From Bacillota bacterium (GTDB lineage: Bacteria; Bacillota; Sulfobacillia; Sulfobacillales; Sulfobacillaceae), in NCBI GenBank assembly GCA_023511625.1, contig JAIMBD010000020.1, forward strand, positions 1 to 32,006: DNA of 32,006 nucleotides, written 5' to 3'. Below, piece by piece: positions 7,634 through 16,018 of the stretch. The stretch's first letter is position 1; each line of letters begins with the position of its first letter. A program made the position numbers and the translations under genes. The notes beneath the pieces were generated by a model. It had not been told where the DNA came from. It worked only from the letters and a program-made list of their open reading frames with translations, and did not search any database.

Positions 7634-8977
7634 ATGGCCCGCATCGACGTCTCGCGTTGGATCGACTCCCATCCCATGACGCCGCGCCAACTTTGGGTGG
7701 TCGCGCTCGCCGGCCTCATCATCACCTTCGACGGCATCGAACTCGTCATCATGGGCAGCGTGCTCCCTATCATCGCCAAGGCCTGGCACGTCTCGCCCTT
7801 GGCCCTGGGCAGCGTCAACGCCATGCCCCTCATCGGTAGCATGCTGGCGGCGTTCGTCAGCGGTCCCATCGCCGACCGCATCGGCCGCAAGTGGGTGGTG
7901 GTGGCCTCAGTCTTTGTGTACGGCGTCTTCTCGTGGATCACGGCCGGCGCCACCGACTTCCAGCAACTGCTGCTGCTCCGCTTTTTAGTCGGCGTGGGCA
8001 TCGGAGGTTCACTCCCGAACGTCATCCCCTTGGCCGACGAGTACTCCCCCCGCCGCCTGCGCAAGACCATGGTGGCCATCGCCTTCATGGGTATCACCAT
8101 CGGCGGCGTGGTGGTCTCGCTGGTGGCCGAGACCGTCATCCCCCACCTCGGCTGGCGCGCCATGTTCTCGGATGTCGCCGGCATCCCGGCCCTGGTCTTG
8201 GGGCTCTTGGCCATCGTCACCTTACCCGAATCCATCCGCTTCCTCGTCGCCCAAGGCAGCCGCACGGCACAGATCGCGGCCATGTTGCGCCGCATCGACC
8301 CCCAAGCCCCCCTCTCCGACGCCGACCAGTTCTACCTCAGCGAAGAGACCCCGCGCGGCTTCCCTGTCCGCCACCTCTTCGACCAGGGCCGCGCCCGCAA
8401 CACCATCCTGCTGTGGCTCATGTTCCTCTTCAACTTTTTGGCCCAGTACCTTGTCAACACGTGGCTGACCATCATCCTCACCCGTGCCGGATTTACCCTG
8501 GCCGATGCCATCTGGGGCCTCATCGCCATTGAAGGTTCGGCCACCATCGGGGGGTTGCTTTTGGGCCTCGGCGCCGACCGCCGTAATCCGAAGGTCATTC
8601 TCATTGCCGGCTTCCTGTTGGGCGCTGCGGGCCTCGTGCTCTTGGGCATGGTGCACGGCTTTTGGCCGGTCATGGCCATGCTCTTCGTGTACGGGCTTGG
8701 CATCGTAGGGGCGCAGTTTGGCCTAAATGGGCTGGCCGCCAGCATCTACCCGGTCACGGCGCGTTCTACCGGCGTCAGCTGGGCACTAGGCGTAGGCCGG
8801 TTTGGCGCCATCGCCGGGCCGTTCCTCGGAGCCGTCCTGGTCTCGCTCAAAATGCCCATCACGGAGGTCTTTATCCTCGCGGCCATCCCGGCCCTGTTGG
8901 CGATGGGAGCCATGGCCTTCATGGACCTGGCCAAGACTGTAGCGCCGACCTGGGAGGCCGCTGCCGAATCCCAATGA
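7634..8977 (+). CDS. MFS transporter, aromatic-acid:H+ symporter-like (copy 1)
   Basis: A 447-residue, 12-segment MFS permease. TM1 carries TFDGIELVIMGSVLP, resembling the DGFD/DGYD signature region of the aromatic acid:H+ symporter family, and loop 2–3 is ADRIGRKW. LPNVIPLADEYSPRRLRK between TM4 and TM5 is also typical of that family. Start: ATG with AAGGAGGG about 9 bases upstream. From 8001 to 8727 its sequence is identical to the next gene, while both ends differ. It begins a same-strand cluster with a flavin monooxygenase and two dehydrogenases, so import of their substrate is likely. The specific ligand is unknown. Confidence 0.9.
   Translation: MARIDVSRWIDSHPMTPRQLWVVALAGLIITFDGIELVIMGSVLPIIAKAWHVSPLALGSVNAMPLIGSMLAAFVSGPIADRIGRKWVVVASVFVYGVFSWITAGATDFQQLLLLRFLVGVGIGGSLPNVIPLADEYSPRRLRKTMVAIAFMGITIGGVVVSLVAETVIPHLGWRAMFSDVAGIPALVLGLLAIVTLPESIRFLVAQGSRTAQIAAMLRRIDPQAPLSDADQFYLSEETPRGFPVRHLFDQGRARNTILLWLMFLFNFLAQYLVNTWLTIILTRAGFTLADAIWGLIAIEGSATIGGLLLGLGADRRNPKVILIAGFLLGAAGLVLLGMVHGFWPVMAMLFVYGLGIVGAQFGLNGLAASIYPVTARSTGVSWALGVGRFGAIAGPFLGAVLVSLKMPITEVFILAAIPALLAMGAMAFMDLAKTVAPTWEAAAESQ
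8001..8727 (+). repeat. Left copy of a 727-bp perfect direct repeat (core of MFS gene 1)
   Basis: Base-for-base identical to 9523–10249, offset exactly 1522 bases, with no gap. Immediately outside, differences return (for example T versus C at 8728/10250, and several changes before 8001). A second shorter identical tract of 71 bases lies just upstream, from about 7872 to 7942. Confidence 0.93.
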
Positions 8978-8995
8978 GGGTTCGGCCGGAAACCC
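8978..8995 (+). terminator. Weak hairpin with T-rich tail after MFS gene 1
   Basis: GGGTT (8978–8982) pairs with AACCC (8991–8995), just after the stop codon, and is followed by AAATTTTGTTT. The stem is short, so at most it would attenuate read-through into the second MFS gene. Confidence 0.3.
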
Positions 8996-9155
8996 AAATT
9001 TTGTTTGGCATGGTGGAAGGATTTATTTAGTCAGTCCAAGGAATTGGCCGCCCCTTTCGATCGAGTTGTTCGAATACAATGGGGATGTGCAGTTGTCCGT
9101 CGAATAGGGCATGTCGGCGGCGTAAAACTGCCTAACCAACGCAAGGAGGGTAGCC

Positions 9156-10499
9156 ATGGCGGCGATAGACGTCTCGCAGTGGTTCGACTCGCGACCCATG
9201 CGCTTAGCGCAGCTTTGGGTTGTCATCTTGGCCGGCCTCTTGGTCACCTTCGACGGCATCGAACTCGTCATCACCGGCAGCGTGCTGCCCGTCATCGCCA
9301 AGGAGTGGCACATCTCGCCTCTGGCCCTGGGCAGCGTCTCATCGGTGCTGCTCTTCGGCATCATGGTGGGCGCCTTCATCAGCGGTCCCATCGCGGACCG
9401 CATCGGCCGCAAGTGGGTGGTGGTGGCCTCAGTCTTTGTGTACGGCGTCTTCTCGTGGATCACGGCAGGAGTGGCCAACATCCATGAGCTCCTCTTGCTG
9501 CGCTTTGTGGTCGGCGTCGGCGTCGGAGGTTCACTCCCGAACGTCATCCCCTTGGCCGACGAGTACTCCCCCCGCCGCCTGCGCAAGACCATGGTGGCCA
9601 TCGCCTTCATGGGTATCACCATCGGCGGCGTGGTGGTCTCGCTGGTGGCCGAGACCGTCATCCCCCACCTCGGCTGGCGCGCCATGTTCTCGGATGTCGC
9701 CGGCATCCCGGCCCTGGTCTTGGGGCTCTTGGCCATCGTCACCTTACCCGAATCCATCCGCTTCCTCGTCGCCCAAGGCAGCCGCACGGCACAGATCGCG
9801 GCCATGTTGCGCCGCATCGACCCCCAAGCCCCCCTCTCCGACGCCGACCAGTTCTACCTCAGCGAAGAGACCCCGCGCGGCTTCCCTGTCCGCCACCTCT
9901 TCGACCAGGGCCGCGCCCGCAACACCATCCTGCTGTGGCTCATGTTCCTCTTCAACTTTTTGGCCCAGTACCTTGTCAACACGTGGCTGACCATCATCCT
10001 CACCCGTGCCGGATTTACCCTGGCCGATGCCATCTGGGGCCTCATCGCCATTGAAGGTTCGGCCACCATCGGGGGGTTGCTTTTGGGCCTCGGCGCCGAC
10101 CGCCGTAATCCGAAGGTCATTCTCATTGCCGGCTTCCTGTTGGGCGCTGCGGGCCTCGTGCTCTTGGGCATGGTGCACGGCTTTTGGCCGGTCATGGCCA
10201 TGCTCTTCGTGTACGGGCTTGGCATCGTAGGGGCGCAGTTTGGCCTAAACGGGCTGGCCGCCAGCATCTACCCAGTCACGGCGCGTTCCACCGGCGTCAG
10301 CTGGGCACTTGGGGTCGGACGCTTTGGCGGCATCGCTGGCCCCTTGCTCGGCGCCGCCTTTGTCTCCATGAAGATGCCCGTGACCGAAGTCTTTGTCTTT
10401 GCCGCCATCCCCGCCATTTTGGCCATGGTCGCCATGTTGTTCATGGACCTCACCGGGGCGGTGTCAGCGGCGGCATCGGCCGCCGCCGAGCGGGCATAA
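9156..10499 (+). CDS. MFS transporter, aromatic-acid:H+ symporter-like (copy 2)
   Basis: A 447-residue paralogue of the preceding permease, the same length and without indels. TM1 holds TFDGIELVITGSVLP. Residues about 123–364 are identical to copy 1, because the DNA is identical there. The first ~120 residues differ at many positions (for example SVSSVLLFGIMVGAFISG against SVNAMPLIGSMLAAFVSG), as does the last ~60. If the two genes are functionally distinct, the difference must lie in TM1–4 and TM11–12. Start: ATG with AAGGAGGG about 7 bases before. The 178-base gap before it contains TACAAT (9075–9080) but no clear -35 box. Confidence 0.9.
   Translation: MAAIDVSQWFDSRPMRLAQLWVVILAGLLVTFDGIELVITGSVLPVIAKEWHISPLALGSVSSVLLFGIMVGAFISGPIADRIGRKWVVVASVFVYGVFSWITAGVANIHELLLLRFVVGVGVGGSLPNVIPLADEYSPRRLRKTMVAIAFMGITIGGVVVSLVAETVIPHLGWRAMFSDVAGIPALVLGLLAIVTLPESIRFLVAQGSRTAQIAAMLRRIDPQAPLSDADQFYLSEETPRGFPVRHLFDQGRARNTILLWLMFLFNFLAQYLVNTWLTIILTRAGFTLADAIWGLIAIEGSATIGGLLLGLGADRRNPKVILIAGFLLGAAGLVLLGMVHGFWPVMAMLFVYGLGIVGAQFGLNGLAASIYPVTARSTGVSWALGVGRFGGIAGPLLGAAFVSMKMPVTEVFVFAAIPAILAMVAMLFMDLTGAVSAAASAAAERA
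9523..10249 (+). repeat. Right copy of the 727-bp perfect direct repeat (core of MFS gene 2)
   Basis: Identical to 8001–8727. Recent gene conversion between two older paralogues explains an identical core with diverged ends better than a simple recent duplication. Recombination between the copies would delete 1522 bases and leave one chimeric gene. Confidence 0.93.
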
Positions 10500-10573
10500 C
10501 GGCCTTCATCCCAGCGCAAGGGGAGGTGACGCGTCGACTTTCAGGGCCGCCCTACTCGGCCTGCCCTTCCATT

Positions 10574-10643
10574 GAGGAAGGATAGGGAAGGATAGGGAAG
10601 GATAGGCAAGGATAAGCAAGGATGAGGAAGGATGAGGAAGGAG
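10574..10643 (+). repeat. 10-bp tandem repeat rich in Shine-Dalgarno-like motifs
   Basis: About seven successive 10-base units of the type GAAGGATAGG or GAAGGATGAG run up to 8 bases before the ATG at 10652. Every unit contains AAGGA, and the last gives the working AAGGAG. Units differ at one or two positions. The purine-rich array is transcribed as the leader of the flavin monooxygenase mRNA. Confidence 0.9.
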
Positions 10644-10651
10644 CAGAACAC

Positions 10652-11857
10652 ATGAACGTCTTTGTGTTTGACCTCTTGCCGTACAAGGAACACCTCGACC
10701 ACCTGAAGGTCGACGGCGAGCTGCCCTGGCCTCTGGCCAAACGCTACTTCAACCCCAAGGCGGCGGTCGAAACCTACCGCGAGCACCTCGACGTATGGGC
10801 CGAGTTGGAGCCGCTGGGCTACGACGGGGTGGTGTTCAACGAGCACCACACCTCGCCCTACGGGCTCATGAACTCCCCCAACCTGATGGCGGCCGCGCTC
10901 TCGCAACGCACGGAACGGTTGAAGATCGCCATCTACGGCAACCTCTTGCCCCTCCACAACCCGCTCCGCCTGGCGGAGGAGCTGGCCATGCTGGATTGCC
11001 TCACCAACGGCCGGCTCATCTGCGGACTGGCGCGCGGCATCCCCCGCGAGTACGACGTCTACAACATCAACCCGCAAGAGTCGCGGGCGCGGTTTGAGGA
11101 GGCCTGGGAGATCCTCCAAGGCGTCTGGACCCAAGAGGTCTTCTCCTTCGAGGGGCGGTTTTGGCAGTTCCGCAACGTGGCCATCTGGCCGCGCCCGGTG
11201 CAGCAGCCGCACCCTCAGGTGTGGATCCCGGTGACCAGCAGCAAAGAAAGTATCGAGTGGGCCGCCCGCCACAATTTCCCCATCACCCCCGGGCTGACCA
11301 ATCACCCCGGCGTGCGCGAAGATGTGATACGGTACTACGCGCAGTGCCTCGAGGCCAACGGGTATCGGATCACCCCCGACCACCTCATCGTCTCCTTCGA
11401 CGTCTACCTGGCTGACAGCAAGGAACAAGCCTTCCGCGAGGCCGGCCCCTACTGGTACTACTTCTACACCACGCTCTTCAGCCACGGAAACATCACCGAC
11501 ACCTCCATCCAGGCCCAGATGCGCTACCTGTCCTCTTCGGCGCACGACTACCTCCGGCCTGAGCACCGGCCCCTGGTGGCCTTCGCCCGCGAGAGCTACC
11601 GCGGGTTGACGATGGAACAGCTGCGCCGACGGGTCGAGGAGATGCCATGGGGCCGTCCGGACGAGGTGCGCGACTACATCCTGCGCGTGGTCCAACAGAC
11701 CGGCGCCAACACCATCCTCCTCAACATGAACCGCGGGGCGCTCCCGGCCGAGCTCTTCGCAAACCAGGTGCGCCGGTTCGCCGCAGAGGTGTTGCCGGCG
11801 TTGAAGGCCCACCGGGTAGAGAGCGTGCCGGCCGTCGACCAACCCTCCGGGAGGTGA
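10652..11857 (+). CDS. LLM-class flavin-dependent monooxygenase (bacterial luciferase-like)
   Basis: A 401-residue TIM-barrel flavin oxygenase that would use reduced FMN or F420 plus O2. Recognisable family segments are VVFNEHHTSPYG (NEHH at 63–66), KIAIYGNLLPLHNPLRLAEE (about 92–111, the flavin-contact strand), DCLTNGRLICGLARG and RFEEAWEIL. The frame is open 30 bases upstream, but the ATG at 10652 has AAGGAG at the right distance (7 bases) and starts at the first strand of the fold. No flavin reductase gene is nearby. The stop TGA overlaps an ATG (TGATG), linking it to the first SDR gene. Desulfonation, Baeyer–Villiger-type oxidation or ring hydroxylation are all possible; substrate unknown. 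Confidence 0.9.
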   Translation: MNVFVFDLLPYKEHLDHLKVDGELPWPLAKRYFNPKAAVETYREHLDVWAELEPLGYDGVVFNEHHTSPYGLMNSPNLMAAALSQRTERLKIAIYGNLLPLHNPLRLAEELAMLDCLTNGRLICGLARGIPREYDVYNINPQESRARFEEAWEILQGVWTQEVFSFEGRFWQFRNVAIWPRPVQQPHPQVWIPVTSSKESIEWAARHNFPITPGLTNHPGVREDVIRYYAQCLEANGYRITPDHLIVSFDVYLADSKEQAFREAGPYWYYFYTTLFSHGNITDTSIQAQMRYLSSSAHDYLRPEHRPLVAFARESYRGLTMEQLRRRVEEMPWGRPDEVRDYILRVVQQTGANTILLNMNRGALPAELFANQVRRFAAEVLPALKAHRVESVPAVDQPSGR

Positions 11858-11862
11858 TGCCG

Positions 11863-12684
11863 GTGGACCTCGCAGGACGCGTGGCGCTGGTAACCGGCGC
11901 GGCCAAACCCCGAGCCATTGGCAACCTCGTAGCGCTGGGGCTGGCCCGCGAAGGGGCCGACCTCGTGGTGGCGGACCTCTACGAGGAGGGGTTCCCGGCC
12001 CTGGCCGAGGCCGTCGGGGCCATGGGTCGGCGAAGTCTCGGCCTTCGCGTGGACGTGCTCGACGCGCAGGCTGTGGAAGCCATGGTAGAACAAGCCATCG
12101 CCGAGTTTGGCCATATCGACATCTTGGTCAACGCCGTCGGAGGGTCTTGGTCCATCCGTCCGGAAGACATCCGCGACGGCACCCCGCCGGATCGGCCGGT
12201 GGCCGCCGCCACCTGCAGCGATGCCGAGTGGCACCAGATTATCGGGGTCAACCTCCACGCCACCTTCTACGTCTGCCGCGCCGTGGCTCGCCACATGATG
12301 GCCGCCCGCCGCGGGCGCATCGTCAACTTTTCCTCCATGGCCGGCCGACGCGGTGGCCAGCCGGGCAGCGTCATTAGCAGCGGCCCGTATGCCGTGGCCA
12401 AGGCCGGGGTCATCGGGCTGACCAAGCAGTTGGCCCTCGAGCTTGCCCCCTACGGGATCACCGTCAACGCCGTGGCCCCGGGCATCATCGAAAGCTGGCG
12501 CGGGGAACGGGCCCTGGCGTCCGTCTCCGCCGACGCCCGCGAACGCATCCGCGCTGCCATCCCCATGGGGCGGGTGGGGGCCCCCGAAGAGGTGGCCAAC
12601 ATGGTGGTGGCACTGTGCAGCGGGGAGCTGCAGTACGTCACGGGGGCCGTTGTCGACATCAACGGAGGGATGTGGAGCGCATGA
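11863..12684 (+). CDS. Short-chain dehydrogenase/reductase (first of a pair)
   Basis: A 273-residue classical SDR, an NAD(P)-dependent alcohol/ketone oxidoreductase. It has the cofactor loop TGAAKPRAIG (11–20, two residues longer than the usual TGxxxGxG), N90 of NAVGG, and the catalytic Y176-x-x-x-K180 (PYAVAKAG). About 15 extra residues lie between NAVGG and the helix starting at DAEWHQ, compared with usual SDRs. Start choice: GGAGG (11850–11854) is 8 bases before GTG 11863 but only 2 before ATG 11857, so GTG is preferred; ATG would add two residues. The end overlaps the next gene (ATGA). It probably oxidises or reduces the product of the upstream monooxygenase. Confidence 0.88.
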   Translation: MDLAGRVALVTGAAKPRAIGNLVALGLAREGADLVVADLYEEGFPALAEAVGAMGRRSLGLRVDVLDAQAVEAMVEQAIAEFGHIDILVNAVGGSWSIRPEDIRDGTPPDRPVAAATCSDAEWHQIIGVNLHATFYVCRAVARHMMAARRGRIVNFSSMAGRRGGQPGSVISSGPYAVAKAGVIGLTKQLALELAPYGITVNAVAPGIIESWRGERALASVSADARERIRAAIPMGRVGAPEEVANMVVALCSGELQYVTGAVVDINGGMWSA

Positions 12685-13463
12685 AACTCGAGGGTTTGGC
12701 GGACAAGGTGGCCGTGGTCACGGGGGCCGCAGGGGTCCTGGGACGGGCCGTGGCCGATCGCCTCTGGTCGGAAGGGGCCAGAGTGGTGGCCGTGGATATC
12801 GACCGAGCCGGGTTGGAACGCCACTTCGGGGACCGGCGCGAGCGCCTGGAGTGCGTCGACGCCAACCTGGTCGAAGAGGCTGAGGTCGAGGCGTTGGTGC
12901 GGGCAGTCTTAAGCACCCAAGGCGGGGTCGACTTCTTGGTCAACGTGGCCGGCGGCGAGCTGAAACCCTCGCGGGCCTACCCCGACGTCGTAGAATCGCG
13001 CGGGATGCACCCCATCGAGTCCATCGACTGGCTGACCTTTCAGCGCACCTTGGCCATCAACCTCACGAGCGCCTTTTTGTGCTGCCGCGCCTTCGTGCCA
13101 CACTTGAAAGCGCGGGGCAGCGGGCGCATCATCAACTTCGCCTCCTTCGCCACCCGCCACGGCAGTATCCACGTGGGAGCCCACTACGCCGCTGCCAAGG
13201 GCGGCATCATTGGGCTTACCAAGACCCTGGCCCTGGAGCTCGCCCCGTACCAGATCACGGTCAATGCCATCGCCCCAGGCCTCATCCCCCACGGGCCCAT
13301 CCGTTCCCCGGCCCTTCAGGCCACCGTTGACCGCATCCCCCTTGGTCGGGTCGGCACCCCCGAGGACATCGCCTCGGTGGTGGCCGTGCTGTGCTCGACG
13401 GCTGGCAGCTACACGACCGGCATCACCCTAGATGTCAACGGAGGACTATACCTCGCGCCCTGA
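12681..13463 (+). CDS. Short-chain dehydrogenase/reductase (second of a pair)
   Basis: A 260-residue SDR. The cofactor loop is TGAAGVLG (14–21), with NVAGG at 88–92, S155 (NFASF) and Y169-x-x-x-K173 (YAAAKGG). The C-terminus TTGITLDVNGG is typical of 3-oxoacyl-ACP-reductase-like SDRs. Like its neighbour, it has an enlarged loop after NVAGG (about 14 extra residues, through PIESIDW), so the two look like related partners. The ATG is inside the stop of the previous gene (ATGA overlap), which favours coupled synthesis. A perfect hairpin follows the stop by 15 bases and ends this cluster. Confidence 0.9.
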   Translation: MKLEGLADKVAVVTGAAGVLGRAVADRLWSEGARVVAVDIDRAGLERHFGDRRERLECVDANLVEEAEVEALVRAVLSTQGGVDFLVNVAGGELKPSRAYPDVVESRGMHPIESIDWLTFQRTLAINLTSAFLCCRAFVPHLKARGSGRIINFASFATRHGSIHVGAHYAAAKGGIIGLTKTLALELAPYQITVNAIAPGLIPHGPIRSPALQATVDRIPLGRVGTPEDIASVVAVLCSTAGSYTTGITLDVNGGLYLAP

Positions 13464-13478
13464 TCCGATGCCCCCCCG

Positions 13479-13506
13479 TTGGCCCCGACCGCCTGGTCGG
13501 GGCCAA
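13479..13506 (+). terminator. Hairpin terminator after the SDR pair
   Basis: TTGGCCCCGACC (13479–13490) and GGTCGGGGCCAA (13495–13506) form a perfect 12-bp stem with loop GCCT. Only TTGG follows, so the U-tract is poor, but position and stability fit the end of the operon. Confidence 0.65.
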
Positions 13507-14283
13507 TTGGCTGAAGTGGGCGGTCGCTGCCCATTGCCGGTTTTGACAAAGGTTTCGACAAAGAAGGAACGAGGGCCCGGGTCTTGGACCGCTTTTGTGG
13601 CGTCCCTGGGTCTCGGCCATGGCCGTGTCGTCCGTCGTGGTCGCAATCGGCCCTGGGGCAGCCTTCGGGTCCACGCCACCACCGGCACAGTGCCGACCGC
13701 CCGAAAGCCTTTGTGGGCGCTCTCCCCACGGCTCTGACGCCCTGTGCATTCCGCCATCACCGGGTCTTTCGAGGAAAAGCGGGGCGCGGACGGTGACCCC
13801 GGGCGCCAGCATCCCAACGGCGGCGAGGCCGGAAGGGAGCAGTGCCGCGAAGCGTGCCGGGGAGTGGTCTGATGGGGAGACCACGCCCCCCGCCGTGCTC
13901 TCCGAAGTAGAGCCACCAGAGGCTGCGGAAGGCAGAGGCCGCGACCGGGTAATCCGGGCAGGTGTAGCACGACCGCCGTGCAGGGCGGGTCCGGCGGTTC
14001 GCGTCCGGCGACCCTGCGGTCCCCCGCCCCCGGCGCGGTCTACGCGGTCGAACGGTTCGCGCGGGAGGTCTTTGAGGGGGCCCCCACTCTTAAGGCCATC
14101 CTGGGAGTGCTCGACCCGCCAGTAGGAGGGGGAACAGCGCACTACCGTCTGCCCTGCAGCGCGGTCCGCGACCGGCCACGCGTCTCCTCCATTCCCTGGA
14201 CGGCTCCTGAGCACCGATTGTCCAGCCGCCGCCGACAACCCGCGGGCCCCAGAGCCGGCGGCCGTGGCAGGTCGCCGGTCTCG
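13507..14283. other. About 780 bases without a recognisable gene
   Basis: Open frames cover this stretch on both strands, but their products are Arg/Pro/Gly-rich and show no family motif; this is expected at such GC content. It lies between the convergent + strand catabolic cluster and − strand deacetylase gene. A decayed gene is possible, but I cannot name one. Confidence 0.5.
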
Positions 14284-15348
14284 TCAATGGTCTTGTGGTT
14301 CCCGCACGCCGACCACCGGCAAGACCGGCCCCACGGCCCAATCTGCACTCGTGCCCTGCGCCAACACCGCCGACGGGCTTAGGAGCAACGGCGACATCGG
14401 CCCAAGGGCCACCACTTCCCGCTCCACCTTGGGACCGCGCCAGACCACGGCCCACGCCCCGCTGCCCGGCTTCGGAAAGACCGCGATCTGCCCGTCCGGC
14501 GCCAAGGACAGCCGCCATATCGCGCCCGGGGCTTCTCCCTCCACGGCCTCCCAGGCAAAAATGGTGCCGAACCACTCGCAGGGGCCGCACAGCGCGCGCA
14601 TGAAAGGGGCGATGAGCTCGCGTTGGCTCTCATAGGCCTTCAACGCCTGCCATTTTGCCGACCGGAGGGTCGGGGGAAGCTCGAGCACCCGCCAGGCAGT
14701 GGCGGGCCAGGCAGGCGGCGGGTTTTTAGGGGGCAGCGGCCACAATTTGGTGCGATGCGGCCAGCCTGGCCAGTGGATGAGGTAGCCGAGCCAGCGGACG
14801 GCCGGACGGCCTGCCTTAAGCCAAGCCAGTTGGGCAAAGGCCGCCGTGGCCCAGTGGTCGGGGTGGCGGTCCCAAGGGTGCGGCACCACCACCGTCTTTG
14901 GCTTCACGGCCCGAAAGATCGCCGACAACCGTTCCACCAACGCGACGCCGGTGTACGGTGCCCCCCGCTCCTGGGCGGTCCAATACGGCACGGCCTCAGC
15001 TCCGGTGGTCGGGCTCCGAAAGGGATTCCCCTGCCAGTGGGGACCCAAGAGGGCTGACAACCCGCCGTCCGGATAGCCCAAAAACACCGTCGACGCCTCC
15101 GGCACCTGAAGCCGGGCCAAGGCCGTCAAGGATTCCCGCTGTCGGCGGTATCCGAGGTGCAGGTACTCGGTTTCCGTCAGGGGAAGGCGCAGATAATAGC
15201 GCAAGGCGTCTTCGCGAAACCCGTCGCCCATGGTGAGCACCGCCACCGACACGGCCAGGCCCGCCTGGCGGGCCCAAGCGATGCACCCGCCGGCCCCCAA
15301 GGCCTCGTCGTCGGGATGGGGCGCCACCACCAACACCGGCCCCGCCAA
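14284..15348 (-). CDS. PIG-L/LmbE-family N-deacetylase with C-terminal extension
   Basis: A 354-residue zinc-dependent deacetylase-fold protein. The metal motif PHPDDE (10–15) and the second motif HPDH (162–165) are both present, so it should be active on an N-acetylglucosaminyl-type substrate (bacillithiol or mycothiol synthesis, or amide conjugates). The catalytic domain ends near residue 225. The remaining ~120 residues are an extension with a beta-rich look (SLAPDGQIAVFPKPGSGAWAVVW), longer than usual for the family. The TTG start lies 22 bases after the biotin carrier gene with no clear ribosome-binding site, so translation may depend on the upstream gene. Sitting behind carboxylase genes does not tell its role. 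Confidence 0.85.
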   Translation of the reverse strand: MAGPVLVVAPHPDDEALGAGGCIAWARQAGLAVSVAVLTMGDGFREDALRYYLRLPLTETEYLHLGYRRQRESLTALARLQVPEASTVFLGYPDGGLSALLGPHWQGNPFRSPTTGAEAVPYWTAQERGAPYTGVALVERLSAIFRAVKPKTVVVPHPWDRHPDHWATAAFAQLAWLKAGRPAVRWLGYLIHWPGWPHRTKLWPLPPKNPPPAWPATAWRVLELPPTLRSAKWQALKAYESQRELIAPFMRALCGPCEWFGTIFAWEAVEGEAPGAIWRLSLAPDGQIAVFPKPGSGAWAVVWRGPKVEREVVALGPMSPLLLSPSAVLAQGTSADWAVGPVLPVVGVREPQDH

Positions 15349-15370
15349 GGGCTCTAACGGAACGATGGCG

Positions 15371-15754
<384 letters not shown>

Positions 15755-15802
15755 GCGCCCTCCCTTTCCTCCTCTGCTCTGTGACGATTCCCATCTCACT
15801 GG

Positions 15803-15988
15803 TCACCGCGGCCGCCAGCGCCATGGCGAGGGGCGCGGCCAGACCAGCCGGACCCCTTGCACGGCCACGGTCGACGCCGGATGCCCATGCTCCGCTTCCC
15901 AGGCAGCCACCGCTGCGAGTATCGCCGCCACCCACTCCGAAGGCAGGTGGTCTTGGGCTTGGCCAGGGTCTTGTGCCATTCCACTCAT
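15803..15988 (-). CDS. Small accessory subunit of an acyl-CoA carboxylase/decarboxylase (OadG-like or epsilon-like)
   Basis: A 61-residue protein between the carboxyltransferase and the biotin carrier genes. SEWVAAILAAVAAWEAEHG resembles the short helix found at the C-terminus of OadG-type subunits and in small carboxylase subunits, followed by VQGVRLVWPRPSPW, comparable with the usual V-x-x-hydrophobic–SPWA end. It has no transmembrane segment, unlike full OadG. The ATG at 15988 is very close to GAGGTG; the second ATG, at 15979, has better spacing. Gene order is the main support. I read it as a holoenzyme assembly subunit, with moderate confidence. Confidence 0.6.
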   Translation of the reverse strand: MSGMAQDPGQAQDHLPSEWVAAILAAVAAWEAEHGHPASTVAVQGVRLVWPRPSPWRWRPR

Positions 15989-16018
15989 TCACCTCGGTCG
16001 CTTTCGCCCTTTAGCCGA

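Noticed and set aside
10574-10643. Tandem array as a possible CRISPR
   Set aside because: Units are 10 bases with no spacers and lie in a gene leader; no cas genes.
13435-14238. A 267-codon open frame on the − strand with a YWRVEH segment and a TTDDT segment suggesting a transposase
   Set aside because: The segments are in the wrong order for a DDE transposase and nothing else in the frame fits; three other frames are equally open.
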